DNA of 64,000 nucleotides from Thiomonas arsenitoxydans (lineage in GTDB: Bacteria > Pseudomonadota > Gammaproteobacteria > Burkholderiales > Burkholderiaceae_C), in the NCBI RefSeq assembly GCF_000253115.1, contig NC_014145.1:1426001-1490000 (forward strand), given 5' to 3'. The translations under genes were made by a program, and so were the position numbers. Below, in pieces: positions 14,534-25,924 of the stretch (positions within the stretch are counted from its first letter, which is position 1; the number at the start of each line of letters is the position of its first letter). The notes beneath the pieces are model-generated. The model ran no database searches. It had not been told where the DNA came from and worked only from the letters and a program-made list of their open reading frames with translations.

Positions 14534-17305
14534 ATGGCCAACCCAACAACTACAAACTACACCCACACTCAAGAAGCGACGCAACGCCCGGATGTGGGCC
14601 TGCAAGACCAGTTTTCGGCCAAAAGACCAGCTAAGACCTACCGTTACGACAGCAGCCTCGACCCAGCCTTGAGCTGGGACGAGAACCGGGACCGTGAGCT
14701 GGCCGAGTGGCTGATAGGATTGGTCCAGCGCTGTGCGACCGAAGGCGAGGCTGCTGTGTTTGCGCAGCCCCAAGCATGGCTGGGCGGAGGCGTGCAGGTG
14801 CAATCCCTCAAAGCCGCTGCCGACCTGCTAAAGAATCTCTCAAAGCCTTTCCTGAACTGGGCGGGGAAGGCGGAACGCCATCAGATTGCGGTGCCGACGG
14901 TGCCGCTGTTCGTGCACGAGCGGCATTCGCCCAAGGCCATCCTCGACGGCATCAAGCACCGTAAGGCCAAGGGCACGACGCTGGATATGTTCGGTGACGG
15001 CGGGCTCGATGTGACCGACAAGCTCGACGCATACGAGCACAAGGGGCCGTGGCAGAACCGGATGATTCTGGGCGACAGCCTGCAGGTAATGAACTCGCTG
15101 CTGGAGTTCGAGGGTTTGGGCGGGCAGGTTCAGATGGTCTACATGGACCCGCCGTATGGGGTGAAGTTTGGGTCCAACTTTCAGCCGTTCGTGCGGAAAC
15201 GCGATGTCACGCATGGTGGCGATTCAGACATGACTCGCGAGCCAGAAATGGTTAAGGCGTACCGCGATACTTGGGAATTGGGCCTCCATTCGTATCTAAC
15301 CTACCTGCGGGACCGATTGACTTTGGCGAAGGAGTTGCTGCACGAAAGCGGTAGTGTTTTCGTTCAGATTTCCGAAGAAAATATTCACCATGTGCGAGAA
15401 CTTCTTGATGAGGTCTTTGGTCATCAAAACCTCGCGGGTCAGATTACTTTCAAGAAGACAGGCGGGCAAAGTAGTTCACTTATCCCATCCATTGGCGACT
15501 ACTTGCTTTGGTATGCTAAGGATAAGGGAAAGCTAAAATATCGCCAGAACTTCTATAGGAAGGAGCCCGGGGAAGAAGGCGCGAAGCAATATAACTGGGT
15601 CGAGTTGGCTGATGGTTCTCGTAGGTCAATGACCTCCGAGGAAGTTGAGTCTGGAAACATTCCAGTCGGCGCGAGAATATTCCAGCCTTATCCTCTTGTT
15701 TCAATGGGCGCCGCCCCTAAGGAGCAGCCCTTTGAATGGAATGGCCGCACGTTTTATCCATCCCCGAACCGCCACTGGAGTGTCACCCTAGATGGCTTGA
15801 AGAGGCTCGCTGAGACGGATAGGTTGATGGCGCAAGGCAACACGCTTCGGTTTATAAATTACCTATCTGACTACCCGGTATCGCCAATAACAAACATTTG
15901 GACGGATACGCAGACAAGCGGGTTTGCAAGCGACAAACTCTATGTGGTGCAAACTCTGCCCTTGGTTATCCAGCGGTGCATGCTGATGTGCACGGACCCT
16001 GGCGACCTTGTGCTTGACCCGACCTGCGGTTCCGGCACGACGGCATATGTCGCCGAGCAATGGGGCCGCCGCTGGATTACCTGCGACACCTCGCGCGTGC
16101 CCCTCGCACTGGCGCGGCAGCGACTGCTGACGGCGACGTTCCCGTACTACGAGCTGAAGAACCCGCAGGTTGGCCCGGTGGGCGGCTTCGAATACAAGCG
16201 CCGCCAGAACCGCAAGGGTGAAGAAGTCGGCGGGCTGGTGCCGCACATCACGCTGAAGTCCATCGCCAACGACGAGGCCCCGGCCACCGAAGTGCTGGTG
16301 GACCGGCCCGAGGTGAACAGCGGTGTGGTACGCGTGGCGGGGCCGTTCGTTGTCGAGGCCACCATTGCGCCGGCTCAGGTGGTGAACGACGAGCCGGCTG
16401 CCGCGGCGCCGGCCGCCGCACCGCAGTCGCTGGACGATGCCATCGGCGCCGCCGATGCCGCGAACGGCGGCCTGCCGTTGGCCGTGGCCGAACCGGCCGC
16501 GCGTTACGGCGACCCCGCGACGCACATCGAGCGCATGACCCAGGTGCTGCGTCAGTCCAAGACGCTGCGCCTGCCCGGCAACCGGGAACTGGTGCTGGCC
16601 GACATCCGCAGCATGACCGACAGCGACGTGTTGCACGCCGAGGGCACCGACGGCGAGGGCAACCGCATCGCGGTGGTGTTCGGCCCCGAGGACGGCGCCA
16701 TCTCGTCCGACGTGGTGTTCGAGGCAGCGCGCGAAGCCTACTTCCTGAAGTTCCCCAGCCTGTACTTCTTCGGCTTCGCCATCCAGGCCAAGGCGCGCGA
16801 GCTGCTGGAGGACCGTGCCAAGCTACGCGTGCCTTGCACCTACGTCACGGTAACGCCCGACGTGGCGATGTCGGACCTGCTGAAGACGAGCCGGGCCAGC
16901 GAAATCTTCTCCGTGACCGGCCTGCCGGACGCGGTGCTGCGCAAGACTGGCAAGAAGAACGACGAGGGTGCCACGTTGTACGAGGTCGAGCTGTTTGGCT
17001 TGGACATCTTCAACCCGGCGACGATGGAACAGGAAGCCATTGAGGGCCAGAACATGCCGGCTTGGATGCTGGACACCGACTACGACGGCCTGAGCTTCTA
17101 CGCCACCCAGGTCTTCTTCCCCAAGACCGCCGCATGGGACAACCTGCAGAAGTCCCTGAAGGCAGAGTTCGACCCGTCGGTGTGGGCGCACCTGGCCGGC
17201 ACGGTCAGCGAGCCCTTCGCAGTGGGGCCGAGGCAGCGCGTGGCCGTGAAGGTCATCGACGAGCGCGGTAACGAGCTGATGCGGGTGCTGGAGGTGAAGG
17301 CATGA
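14534..17305 (+). CDS. mod: Type III-like DNA methyltransferase (Mod), beta class
   Basis: Adenine methyltransferase and, by family, the specificity subunit of a type III restriction system. The product is 923 residues. Catalytic motif IV is D205-PPYG and the AdoMet-binding motif I is D495-PTCGSGTT; DPPY before motif I is the beta-class order used by Mod proteins. The recognition region lies between them (about residues 250-470). A long C-terminal extension (about residues 600-923) includes an Ala/Pro-rich linker and a domain not seen in short Mod proteins. The stop overlaps the next start by 4 nt (ATGA). No classical ribosome binding site is present; a hairpin occupies its place. Confidence 0.85.
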   Translation: MANPTTTNYTHTQEATQRPDVGLQDQFSAKRPAKTYRYDSSLDPALSWDENRDRELAEWLIGLVQRCATEGEAAVFAQPQAWLGGGVQVQSLKAAADLLKNLSKPFLNWAGKAERHQIAVPTVPLFVHERHSPKAILDGIKHRKAKGTTLDMFGDGGLDVTDKLDAYEHKGPWQNRMILGDSLQVMNSLLEFEGLGGQVQMVYMDPPYGVKFGSNFQPFVRKRDVTHGGDSDMTREPEMVKAYRDTWELGLHSYLTYLRDRLTLAKELLHESGSVFVQISEENIHHVRELLDEVFGHQNLAGQITFKKTGGQSSSLIPSIGDYLLWYAKDKGKLKYRQNFYRKEPGEEGAKQYNWVELADGSRRSMTSEEVESGNIPVGARIFQPYPLVSMGAAPKEQPFEWNGRTFYPSPNRHWSVTLDGLKRLAETDRLMAQGNTLRFINYLSDYPVSPITNIWTDTQTSGFASDKLYVVQTLPLVIQRCMLMCTDPGDLVLDPTCGSGTTAYVAEQWGRRWITCDTSRVPLALARQRLLTATFPYYELKNPQVGPVGGFEYKRRQNRKGEEVGGLVPHITLKSIANDEAPATEVLVDRPEVNSGVVRVAGPFVVEATIAPAQVVNDEPAAAAPAAAPQSLDDAIGAADAANGGLPLAVAEPAARYGDPATHIERMTQVLRQSKTLRLPGNRELVLADIRSMTDSDVLHAEGTDGEGNRIAVVFGPEDGAISSDVVFEAAREAYFLKFPSLYFFGFAIQAKARELLEDRAKLRVPCTYVTVTPDVAMSDLLKTSRASEIFSVTGLPDAVLRKTGKKNDEGATLYEVELFGLDIFNPATMEQEAIEGQNMPAWMLDTDYDGLSFYATQVFFPKTAAWDNLQKSLKAEFDPSVWAHLAGTVSEPFAVGPRQRVAVKVIDERGNELMRVLEVKA

Positions 17306-18357
17306 GCGCGCGGCTTCTGGTTCTCCGCGTTGGCTACATGGAGCGTTACGACGGGCCGGACACCATCACCAGCGGCGGCGCCTACATTGCCGCGAACGGT
17401 GTGGGTGGTGAGGTCTTCAACTTCAAGCCTAGCCGTGGGAAGTGCTATGGCTACGCCATGAGCCGCCACTTCGCTGGCCTCAACCTGCGCTACATCGCCG
17501 ACTCGCAAGCTTGGCGCGAGGGCGACGAACTGTCAGGGGTCGATGTGGTGTTCATCGCCCGCAGGCCCGGGGTGGGCCAGGTCGTGGTGGGCTGGTATCG
17601 CAACGCAACGGTGTTCCATCGGCAGTACCGCGTCAGGCGTGGCTCTATCCCCGGCATGAACGAGGCCGTTCGACGGTTCCTGTGCGTTGCCGATGCCGAC
17701 GATGTGCGGCTGCTGCCGGAGGACGAGCGCACGTTTGACGTGCCCTACGCGCCGGCAGGCTTCAAGGGCTTCCCAGGGCAGTCGAACGTCTGGTATCCGA
17801 GCCACCACACCGACCATCCGGGCGTGACAGCCTTCGTCCGCAAGCTGACCAAGTACATCGACACCACGCCTGGCGTTGAACTGCCCGACGACGAGGCACT
17901 AGAGCGCAAGAGCGGCGGCAAGAAGGGTCGCTCAAGCGCGCCGGACCACGCGCACAACGTAATGGTGGAGGTGGCCGCAGTAAACGCCGTGTGGGAGTGC
18001 TACGAGGCCAACGGCTACACGCTGAAGACGGTCGAGACCGAGTGCCTGGGGTGGGACCTTGAGGCGACCAAGGGGCGACAGACCTTGCGGCTGGAGGTCA
18101 AGGGCACGGCGGGCACCGCCATCTACTTCGAACTGACCCCGAATGAGTACGCCAAGCTGAAGGAGCATAGCGCCGACTTCCGCGTGTGCGTGGTCTGCGA
18201 GGCGCTGACTAGTCCGCGCATCTTTGACCTGAAGCCTGAGGCCTTCGGCGTCGGCTGGCGCCTGGTGTCCGAGCGGGGTGATGTGACGGTGCCCCTGATG
18301 GAGCGCATTGCGGCCGTCGGCGCCGAAGTCGCGCAAGGCGAGGGGGCTGCGGCATGA
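17302..18357 (+). CDS. DUF3883 (NOV-type) nuclease-like protein between mod and res
   Basis: 351 residues. The C-terminal domain (about residues 215-330) contains NAVWECYEANGYTLKTVE and WDLEATKGRQTLRLEVKGT, the pattern of DUF3883, a PD-(D/E)XK-like fold with candidate catalytic residues in LEATKG...EVKG. The N-terminal half (about 1-150) is a separate unrecognised domain beginning LRVGYMERYDG. It overlaps both mod and res by 4 nt, so the three are translated together and probably act together. Standard type III systems have only mod and res, so this is an extra component, perhaps an accessory nuclease or modified-DNA sensor. Confidence 0.7.
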   Translation: MSARLLVLRVGYMERYDGPDTITSGGAYIAANGVGGEVFNFKPSRGKCYGYAMSRHFAGLNLRYIADSQAWREGDELSGVDVVFIARRPGVGQVVVGWYRNATVFHRQYRVRRGSIPGMNEAVRRFLCVADADDVRLLPEDERTFDVPYAPAGFKGFPGQSNVWYPSHHTDHPGVTAFVRKLTKYIDTTPGVELPDDEALERKSGGKKGRSSAPDHAHNVMVEVAAVNAVWECYEANGYTLKTVETECLGWDLEATKGRQTLRLEVKGTAGTAIYFELTPNEYAKLKEHSADFRVCVVCEALTSPRIFDLKPEAFGVGWRLVSERGDVTVPLMERIAAVGAEVAQGEGAAA

Positions 18358-19866
18358 GCCAAATCAACGCCGTCGAAGCGCCCATCATCAACTCACCCTA
18401 CGACGAGCCGCAATTTCATTGGCATATCGAGGTTGCCAAACCTCCCGAGAAACGTCCCGGCCGACGGCCTGCGTCGTATTTCTTCCGCGTGCCTGACCGT
18501 GCGGCCCGAGGGCGCAAGACCAAGAAACAGGAAGCCCTGTTCGATGACGCCTCCAAAGGCCAGGAATATCTGCTGGACTTGGCGAATCTGATTCGCCAGC
18601 GCCGCCAGGAATGGCGCGAGCGAGACTATGCGGGAGCCACCAAGGTTACCCGCGAATTGCTTGAGCTTTGGCAGTCGCCTGACCGGCAGCAACGGCTGTT
18701 TTATGCCCAGCTCGAAGCCGTCGAAACCGTGCTGTTTCTTGTGGAAGGGCCGGACGACCTCAAGCAAGGGGTGAACGTACCGACCGATGAGCCCGGCGGC
18801 GATGCCAAAGAGGCAGGTTACAAGGCCTTTGTCCGCTACGCCCTCAAGATGGCTACGGGCAGCGGCAAGACGACCGTCATGGGGATGCTTGCCGCGTGGT
18901 CGATTCTGAACAAGGTGGCCCAGCCCCAAAACCCGGCGTATTCCGACACGGTGCTGCTTGTTTGCCCGAACGTCACTATCCGCGACCGATTGCGGGAGTT
19001 GGACCCTAATTTAGATGAGCTGAGCCTGTACCGCACCCGTCAGCTGGTTTCCCTGCAACGCATGCCGGACCTGCGGCGCGGGGAGGTGTTTATCACTAAT
19101 TGGCACAACCTCGAACGGCGCGAACTGAGCGACGTGAATGGCACATCGGCCCGCGTGGTCAAGCGTGGTGTTCCGGTCGAGAAGCTGCGCACCGTCAAGC
19201 TCGGCGGCCGGGATGACCTGAGCGAAGCCGACATTCGGCAACAAGCGCTGACCGGAGCCTTTGATATCGTGCGCGAGTTGCGCGACGCCAAGGGACGCCT
19301 GACTGGGTTCGATGTCCGGGAGGTGCGTTACTACGAAAGCGACGCGGCGTTTTTGCGTCGCGTGCTGGGTAACCGGAAGGGTCGAAGCTCGGCCATCTTC
19401 GTGATGAATGACGAGGCGCACCACGCTTACCGGCGGGGCAAGCTGGATGCCGAGGACAGCTACGCCATCGACGAGGAAACCGCCGAGGTCGATGCGCGCG
19501 AGGCGACTGTCTGGGTCGAGGGTCTGGACCGCATCAACAACGCGCTGGGCGGAAAGAAGAATGGGATTCGCCTTTGCTTGGATTTGTCCGCGACGCCGTT
19601 CTATATCCAGGGCAGTGGCAATGAGGTCGGCAAACCGTTCCCATGGGTCGTCTCGGATTTCAGTCTGCTCGAAGCCATCGAGGCCGGGCTGGTCAAAATC
19701 CCGCAGTTGCCGACTCAGGACATCGGCGGCACGCAGACACCGGCCTATTTCAACGTCTGGCGGTGGGTGCAGGAGCTAGCTGAGAAAGACGGAGCCAGCG
19801 GCAAGCTCACGCCTGATGTGTTGATGCGCTATGCCACCCAGCCCATCATGCAGCTAGGAGTCTGGG

Positions 19867-21351
19867 CGGCAGAATTCCGTGAACCTGTGCCGGAGCGCCG
19901 ATGCTGGGCGAGCGGACTGTTTTTCGGGCACGGTCGGCATGGCCGGTCGTCTCACGCCCCCGAGAGGGCAGCAGCGGGCGTGTTGTGCGGGGCGGCCTGT
20001 GCCCCCATTTCTGTTCAGGCGGGAACCAACGAGGCCATCCGCCGGAGGTTCAGTGCTGCGCAGACGAGTTTCCACTCGGCGCGTACACGCTCAAGGCCGC
20101 GCAGGCTGAACTGGCGGAACCCAGCACGCTCTTGATCCAGCCGTTGGGCGGCTCGGCGATCCACTTGCGCTTGCGATAGGCGGCGCGTCCCGCGGCGGTC
20201 TGCATCTTCGCGGCCATGGCCGCGGTGTGCGGCAGCCGCGCGGCATCGATGGCCGCGTGCTGCTTGCCTTCGCGCCCCAAGGCCACAACCAGATCGATCG
20301 GCGCATCGCGCAGGTTGTCCTCGCTGCGATAGCCCGCGTCGGCCAGACCCAGCGCGGGCAGCGCGCCCAGGTTCTCCTGGATCGCATCGATCATCGGCAG
20401 CAGCCAGTTGGCATCGGGTGCCGTGTTGTCCAGTTCCGCAGCCACGATGATGTGCGCAGCCTCGTCCACCGCCGTCTGCGCGTTGTAGCTGGGGTCGAAG
20501 CCGCCGCCGGCGCGCTTCATGATGCGGCTGTCCGGGTCGGTGAAGTTCTCCTGCGCCTTGTCTTCGGGCACGCCGAAGTCGCGCTTGAACCGCGCACCGC
20601 GCCGCGGCTTCCCATCCGGCCCCCGGGGACGGCGATCATCATCGTCACTGCGACCACGCTGCGCGTCGGCTTCACGCTGACGCTGTTCCAGCCGCTGGCG
20701 CGCCTGCCGGATCGCATCGAGTCGCGCCTCGCGCCGCTCGATCTCGGCCGGGATGTCGAGTTCGGGCTCCTGCGCCTCGGCCTCGTCGGTGGCCTTGGCG
20801 CGCGCCAGCAGCGCGTCGATCTGCTTTTTCAGTTCGACCTCGGTGTGCTGCATGCGCGCATAGCTCATGGCCTTGTGGCGGCTCGCGTTGGCCTTGACCT
20901 TGGTGCCGTCGATGGCCACCGTGCCCAGCTTGACCAGACCCATCTCGCGCGCCAGGCGCACGACCTGCACGAACAGGTCCGAGAATTCCTGGAGGTGCAG
21001 CGCACGGAAATCCCGGATCGTGCGGTGCTTGGGGAAGTTCCCTGCTGCCAGCATCCGGAACGCCAGGTCCTCGTGCAGCCGGCGCTCGATCTTGCGCGAG
21101 CTGAACACCCCGGTGGCGTAGCCGTACACCAGAACCTTGACCATCATCGCCGGATGGAAGGGCTGGTTGCGCGCTCCGCCACCCTCATAGCGCGCGTAGA
21201 ACGCGCTCAGGTCCAGCGTGTCAATCGTGTCGTGGATGAAGTAAGCCAGGTGGCCCGGCGGCAGCCAGTCCTGCGGCGCCGCCGGCAGCAGCATCACCTG
21301 GTCCGGCTCATAGGGGCGGTAACTAGTGGGCATGCCGTATTAACGCACGCC
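19867..21351 (-). mobile_element. IS1182-family insertion sequence in res (ends approximate)
   Basis: The transposase reads against res. The res protein is lost just after MRYATQPIMQL (about 19860) and regained at about 21352. Outer sequences reading inward share TGGGCG (left GGAGTCTGGGCGG, right GGACGGTGGGCGT), which may be the terminal repeat. I could not fix the ends or a target duplication with confidence. Confidence 0.7.
20015..21333 (-). pseudogene. tnp: IS1182-family transposase with a 1-nt frameshift
   Basis: DDE transposase, N-terminus MPTSYRPYEPDQVMLLP, typical of the family. The domain order is intact: N-terminal DUF772-like region, a long charged insert (about residues 170-260) and a C-terminal DDE part with AGYRSEDNLR. 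At about 20119 one base is missing: the frame gives GWIKSVLGSASS and stops at 20050, while the next frame continues the expected ending FRQFSLRGLERVRAEWKLVC to a stop at 20015. The last 35 or so residues are therefore replaced, and the copy is probably inactive. Confidence 0.8.
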
Positions 21352-21470
21352 CACCGTCCTACGTCGACCTCAACAACCTTCTGCCGCCCACACTCCTAGC
21401 CGATGAATGGCGGCAGACGGCCGCAGCTTGGCAGGCGCAGTTTGAGGCAGGTCACCGCAAAACGGATGTG
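21352..21470 (+). other. Right junction of res after the IS1182 element
   Basis: In the res frame this reads PSYVDLNNLLPPTLLADEW and on to the GTG at 21468. It shows that the upstream half of the right res fragment is intact and not part of the insertion. Confidence 0.6.
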
Positions 21471-23090
21471 CCTCCCGTATTCATCATCGTCTGCCGAGAT
21501 ACCGCTCTAGCCAAGGAACTGCATGATTGGCTGGCCAACGGCAATCCAATCTATGGAGCGGCACCTGAACAATTCCGTAATGCGCCAGGCCGCGAGTGGA
21601 CCGTGCGCGTGGATAGCAAGGTTGCCGAGGATATTGCGGAGGGGGGCGGCAAGAATGATGAGGCACGTCGGCTGCGTTTCGTCCTGGAAACCATCGGTCG
21701 TACAGCGTGGCCGGGCAACAAGGTGCCCGAGGAATATGCGGCCTTGGTGGACAAACACAACCACAAGGCGATGGAGGACGAGGACAACGGCCTCGTCACC
21801 ATCGACGCCAGCATTCCACCTGGCCGGGACGTGCGCTGCATCATCAGCGTGGCGATGTTGTCTGAAGGCTGGGACGCAACGACCGTCACTCATGTTGTCG
21901 GCCTGCGGCCCTTCGGCTCGCAGTTGCTGTGTGAGCAGGTCGTCGGGCGCGCGCTACGCCGCACGTCCTACGCTGTGGACGAAGCGACGGGTTTTTTTCG
22001 GGAAGAGACGGCCAAGGTGTTCGGTGTGCCGTTCGAGCTGATTCCGTTCAAGGTTGAGGGCGGTGCGCAGCAACCGCCATCGCCTCCCGCGAATCAAATC
22101 TACGCAGTTCCCGAGAAGTCCGATTACGAAATCACGTTCCCGGTAGTTGAAGGCTATGTGGACCCCGGCATCACGCGTCTGGCGGTCGATTGGCCCAAAG
22201 TGCCAACCTTGGCTCTGGACCCGATGGAAGTGCCCGACATTACCTTGATGAAAGGGCTGACCACGGTAGACGGAACTCTGGCCGCTTACGGCCCTGGAGC
22301 TGCTGGCGTGGTGGACCTTGCGCAGTGGCGTTCCAAGGTGCGCGTGCAGCAGGTCGCTTTCACGCTGGCAAAGGTCTTGGCTCAGCAATGGGTGCAGGAG
22401 CGCGGCGAGGAAATTCCAATGCACCGGCTGTTCCCGCAGCTGCTTGGATATGCCCAGCAGTTCCTGGCGTCGAAGCTCGATTGCCGTGGTAACCGAGCCC
22501 CACAAGATGTAGCACTCAACCCGTATTTTCAGAAGGCGGCCGGTATTCTGCTCGATGCCGTCCAGGCCGTAGACGAGAGTGGCAAGGCCCGCGAACGGCC
22601 AGTTGTCGCGCCTGGCAGTGCAGGAGAGCGTTCAACCCGCTATGTGGAGTTCTACACCGGACGGCAGCCGTGGCCCGCACAAAAATGCCACCTCAACGCC
22701 ATTGTGGCCGACACCAAGACGTGGGAGCAGGCTGCGGCTACCGCATTGGATGCCCACATCCGTGTCAAACGCTGGGTCAAGAATGACCACCTCGGTTTCG
22801 TGGTGCCGTATCGCAAAGATGGACTTCGCCGTAAATACCTTCCGGATTTTCTCGTGGAGCTGACCGATGGGAGGCGACTGATAGTCGAAGTCAAGGGGGA
22901 GCTTGGTGATGCCGAAATCAAAGCCGCTGCAGCGCATCGCTGGTGTGGAGCCGTGAACAACGACGGCCGTTACGGTGTGTGGCGTTACCGGATGGTTCGG
23001 CACCCAGCTGACCTACTCAAAATCCTTGATGAAGTTGCTGCTTGACGCTGACGTCACAGGTCCCCAGAACATCCATACGAGGGTTTTGAC

Positions 23091-23121
23091 CGAAACCAAA
23101 AAGCCATTTTTTTGGGTTTCG
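23091..23121. terminator. Bidirectional terminator between res and rep
   Basis: CGAAACCAAAAA, a GCCA loop, then TTTTTTTGGGTTTCG form an A/T-flanked hairpin 46 nt after the res stop and 32 nt beyond the end of the convergent replicase remnant. The T-runs on either strand would serve both genes. Confidence 0.65.
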
Positions 23122-23299
23122 CAAGCGCTGTTATCTGATATAGGTCTGTTCATCAGGCACTGAGCCAACGGGAGATTGTGGACTGGCTGACCGAGAGTTC
23201 TTCAGCAATTGCGCGCATGCTTTTCCCTTGGATTTTGAGTAGGCGGGCTGTTGCGCGGTGTGAGGTGCCCGTCGAATTTCGCCTTCCAGATGGCCGCTC

Positions 23300-24493
<1,194 letters not shown>

Positions 24494-25554
24494 TCAGGTC
24501 TCGATGCTACACATCGGCTCCTGGAAGACGAAAAACGGCAGGCAGCTCAGTGAGATTCTGTAGATGCGCGTCGCGCTTCTCCAGAGCGGCGACCACGCGC
24601 TGCCTGCAGCTCGGGGGTGTGTGTTCGGTCAACGAGCGCCTTTTTTGACGCCTCGCTGAAATTCTGCCAGGTGTATCGCGCGACACTGCGCGCGGTGGCC
24701 TTGATTTCGCTGTACGCGAGCGGGTCGCGCTGCATCACGTCCGCTTCGGAAAAATTGTTGAGCTCCAGTGCCTGCTTCAAGACCGAGCCTTCCCAATTAT
24801 CGCGGCGGCCTCCGCTGGATTTGAATGGCACAACCGCCCGATATGCCCAGTGTCTCAGATGCTCGAACAAGAGGCAATTCCGGCCCAGGGCACCGTGCAC
24901 CGATTCGCGAAGCTTGGCCTTTGGTATGAGGTCTACCCATTCAGCCAACTCTGCAAGCTCGTATGGCTCTAAACGCCCTGGCACGGTATCCCAGTCTGGG
25001 TGTAGTGGATTTTTGCAGACCAAGCCTGCATAGCCGCTGTCGGCGCGTAACTTGACGGCCAAGCCACCTTCAATTGCAGCGCCGTATCGGATGGGCCCGG
25101 AACGAGCGTTATCGTGCTTGGCTATCGGGATTGCGAGTTCGTATGCCACATGAGCGCGGCCGGTACCGGGCGTTATCGCAGTCCAGCTAGGTTCTGGGAC
25201 GCCATACTCATCATGCCAATACCGCTCATGCGCTGTCGCTCGCACGTCGTGGTCGATGTCTAGCACCACGCGGAACTGCAATTCCGGCGCGTTTGCTTGG
25301 ATGTATCGGCGCGCAAGGGCGGTCGATTGGCTGCGGATTTGGAGACCGGAAGCCTTGTCGTCGGTGCAATAGGGACGATGCGCGAGGCGGGGCGGCTCGA
25401 AATTGGGGGCATGTTGCAAGGCTGTCTCCAGCCCTGCCGGTGGGAAGTGCCTGGTGGCTCCGAAGAGTTGACCTGAGAGCCCACCTATCAAACGGTTGAT
25501 GGCTAATACTTTGCGACTGACCTGAGCTCGACCCAATGGGGCGGGCATAGCCAC

Positions 25555-25855
25555 CCTGCTGCGTTCTGCTACGGCAGGGGATAAGGATGTTTGTTATTCG
25601 GCGGCTTTTTGGGAACTAGAAGCGGTCCCGATTCGCGCAAGGGGGTTGGGGGCGCAGGTGCTCCTGCCAGGCATAAAAAAGTTGAATCACGTTGGTCTCC
25701 TGCAAACGATTGAGACTCGTGTAGCAATCACCTTTTATACGGACTTTTCGTTGGTATTTCCGCTGCCGCTGCTGTTACACTAACCGTTCCACAGTCCGAT
25801 GTGGCAAGAGAGCTGAACCCGCATAGATGCTGGGTTCTTAAGGTGTCCAAAGGTC
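25555..25855. other. Upstream region of the replicase; no gene
   Basis: No convincing frame on either strand. It must contain the replicase promoter and, in ColE2-like plasmids, copy-number control RNA upstream of rep, but I cannot identify such an RNA here. Confidence 0.4.
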
Positions 25856-25872
25856 TCCCATCAGCCACCCCA
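25856..25872 (+). other. attR: 17-bp copy of the tRNA-His 3-prime end
   Basis: TCCCATCAGCCACCCCA is identical to 9555-9571. Identity stops immediately upstream (AAAGGTC instead of GTTCGAG), as expected where the island end meets the target core. Confidence 0.85.
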
Positions 25873-25885
25873 CAGCATCAAATAC

Positions 25886-25912
25886 AAAGCCCAACCCCTT
25901 CGGTTGGGCTTT
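25886..25912 (+). terminator. Rho-independent terminator, probably of the original tRNA-His
   Basis: The AAAGCCCAACC/GGTTGGGCTTT stem with a CCTTC loop is followed on the plus strand by TGTGCTTTTT. It lies 13 nt after the tRNA-derived CCA, so it probably ended the tRNA-His transcript before the islands arrived. It also serves the convergent ackA end. Confidence 0.7.
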
Positions 25913-25924
25913 GTGCTTTTTGGC

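Larger units (their letters stand above)
18354..23045 (+). pseudogene. res: Type III-like restriction helicase (Res), split by an IS1182-family element
   Basis: ATP-dependent translocase/nuclease partner of Mod. The left part (18354 to about 19865) contains Walker A MATGSGKTT (K172) and Walker B D353-EAH. The frame resumes right of the insertion (about 21352) as PSYVDLNNLLPP, continues through helicase motifs (ISVAMLSEGWD, QVVGRALRR), and ends with a PD-(D/E)XK nuclease (YLPDFLVELTDGRRLIVEVKG). Both parts are in the same frame, with no other lesion seen, so the insertion is the only visible damage. The right part could only be expressed from a new start (GTG at 21468) and would lack the ATP site. 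Confidence 0.85.

Noticed and set aside
20015..20050. Programmed frameshift in the IS1182 transposase
   Set aside because: No slippery run at the site; the original frame ends in unrelated residues, so a simple 1-nt deletion is the better reading.
20227..21399. 390-residue plus-strand ORF
   Set aside because: It is the antisense shadow of the IS1182 transposase.
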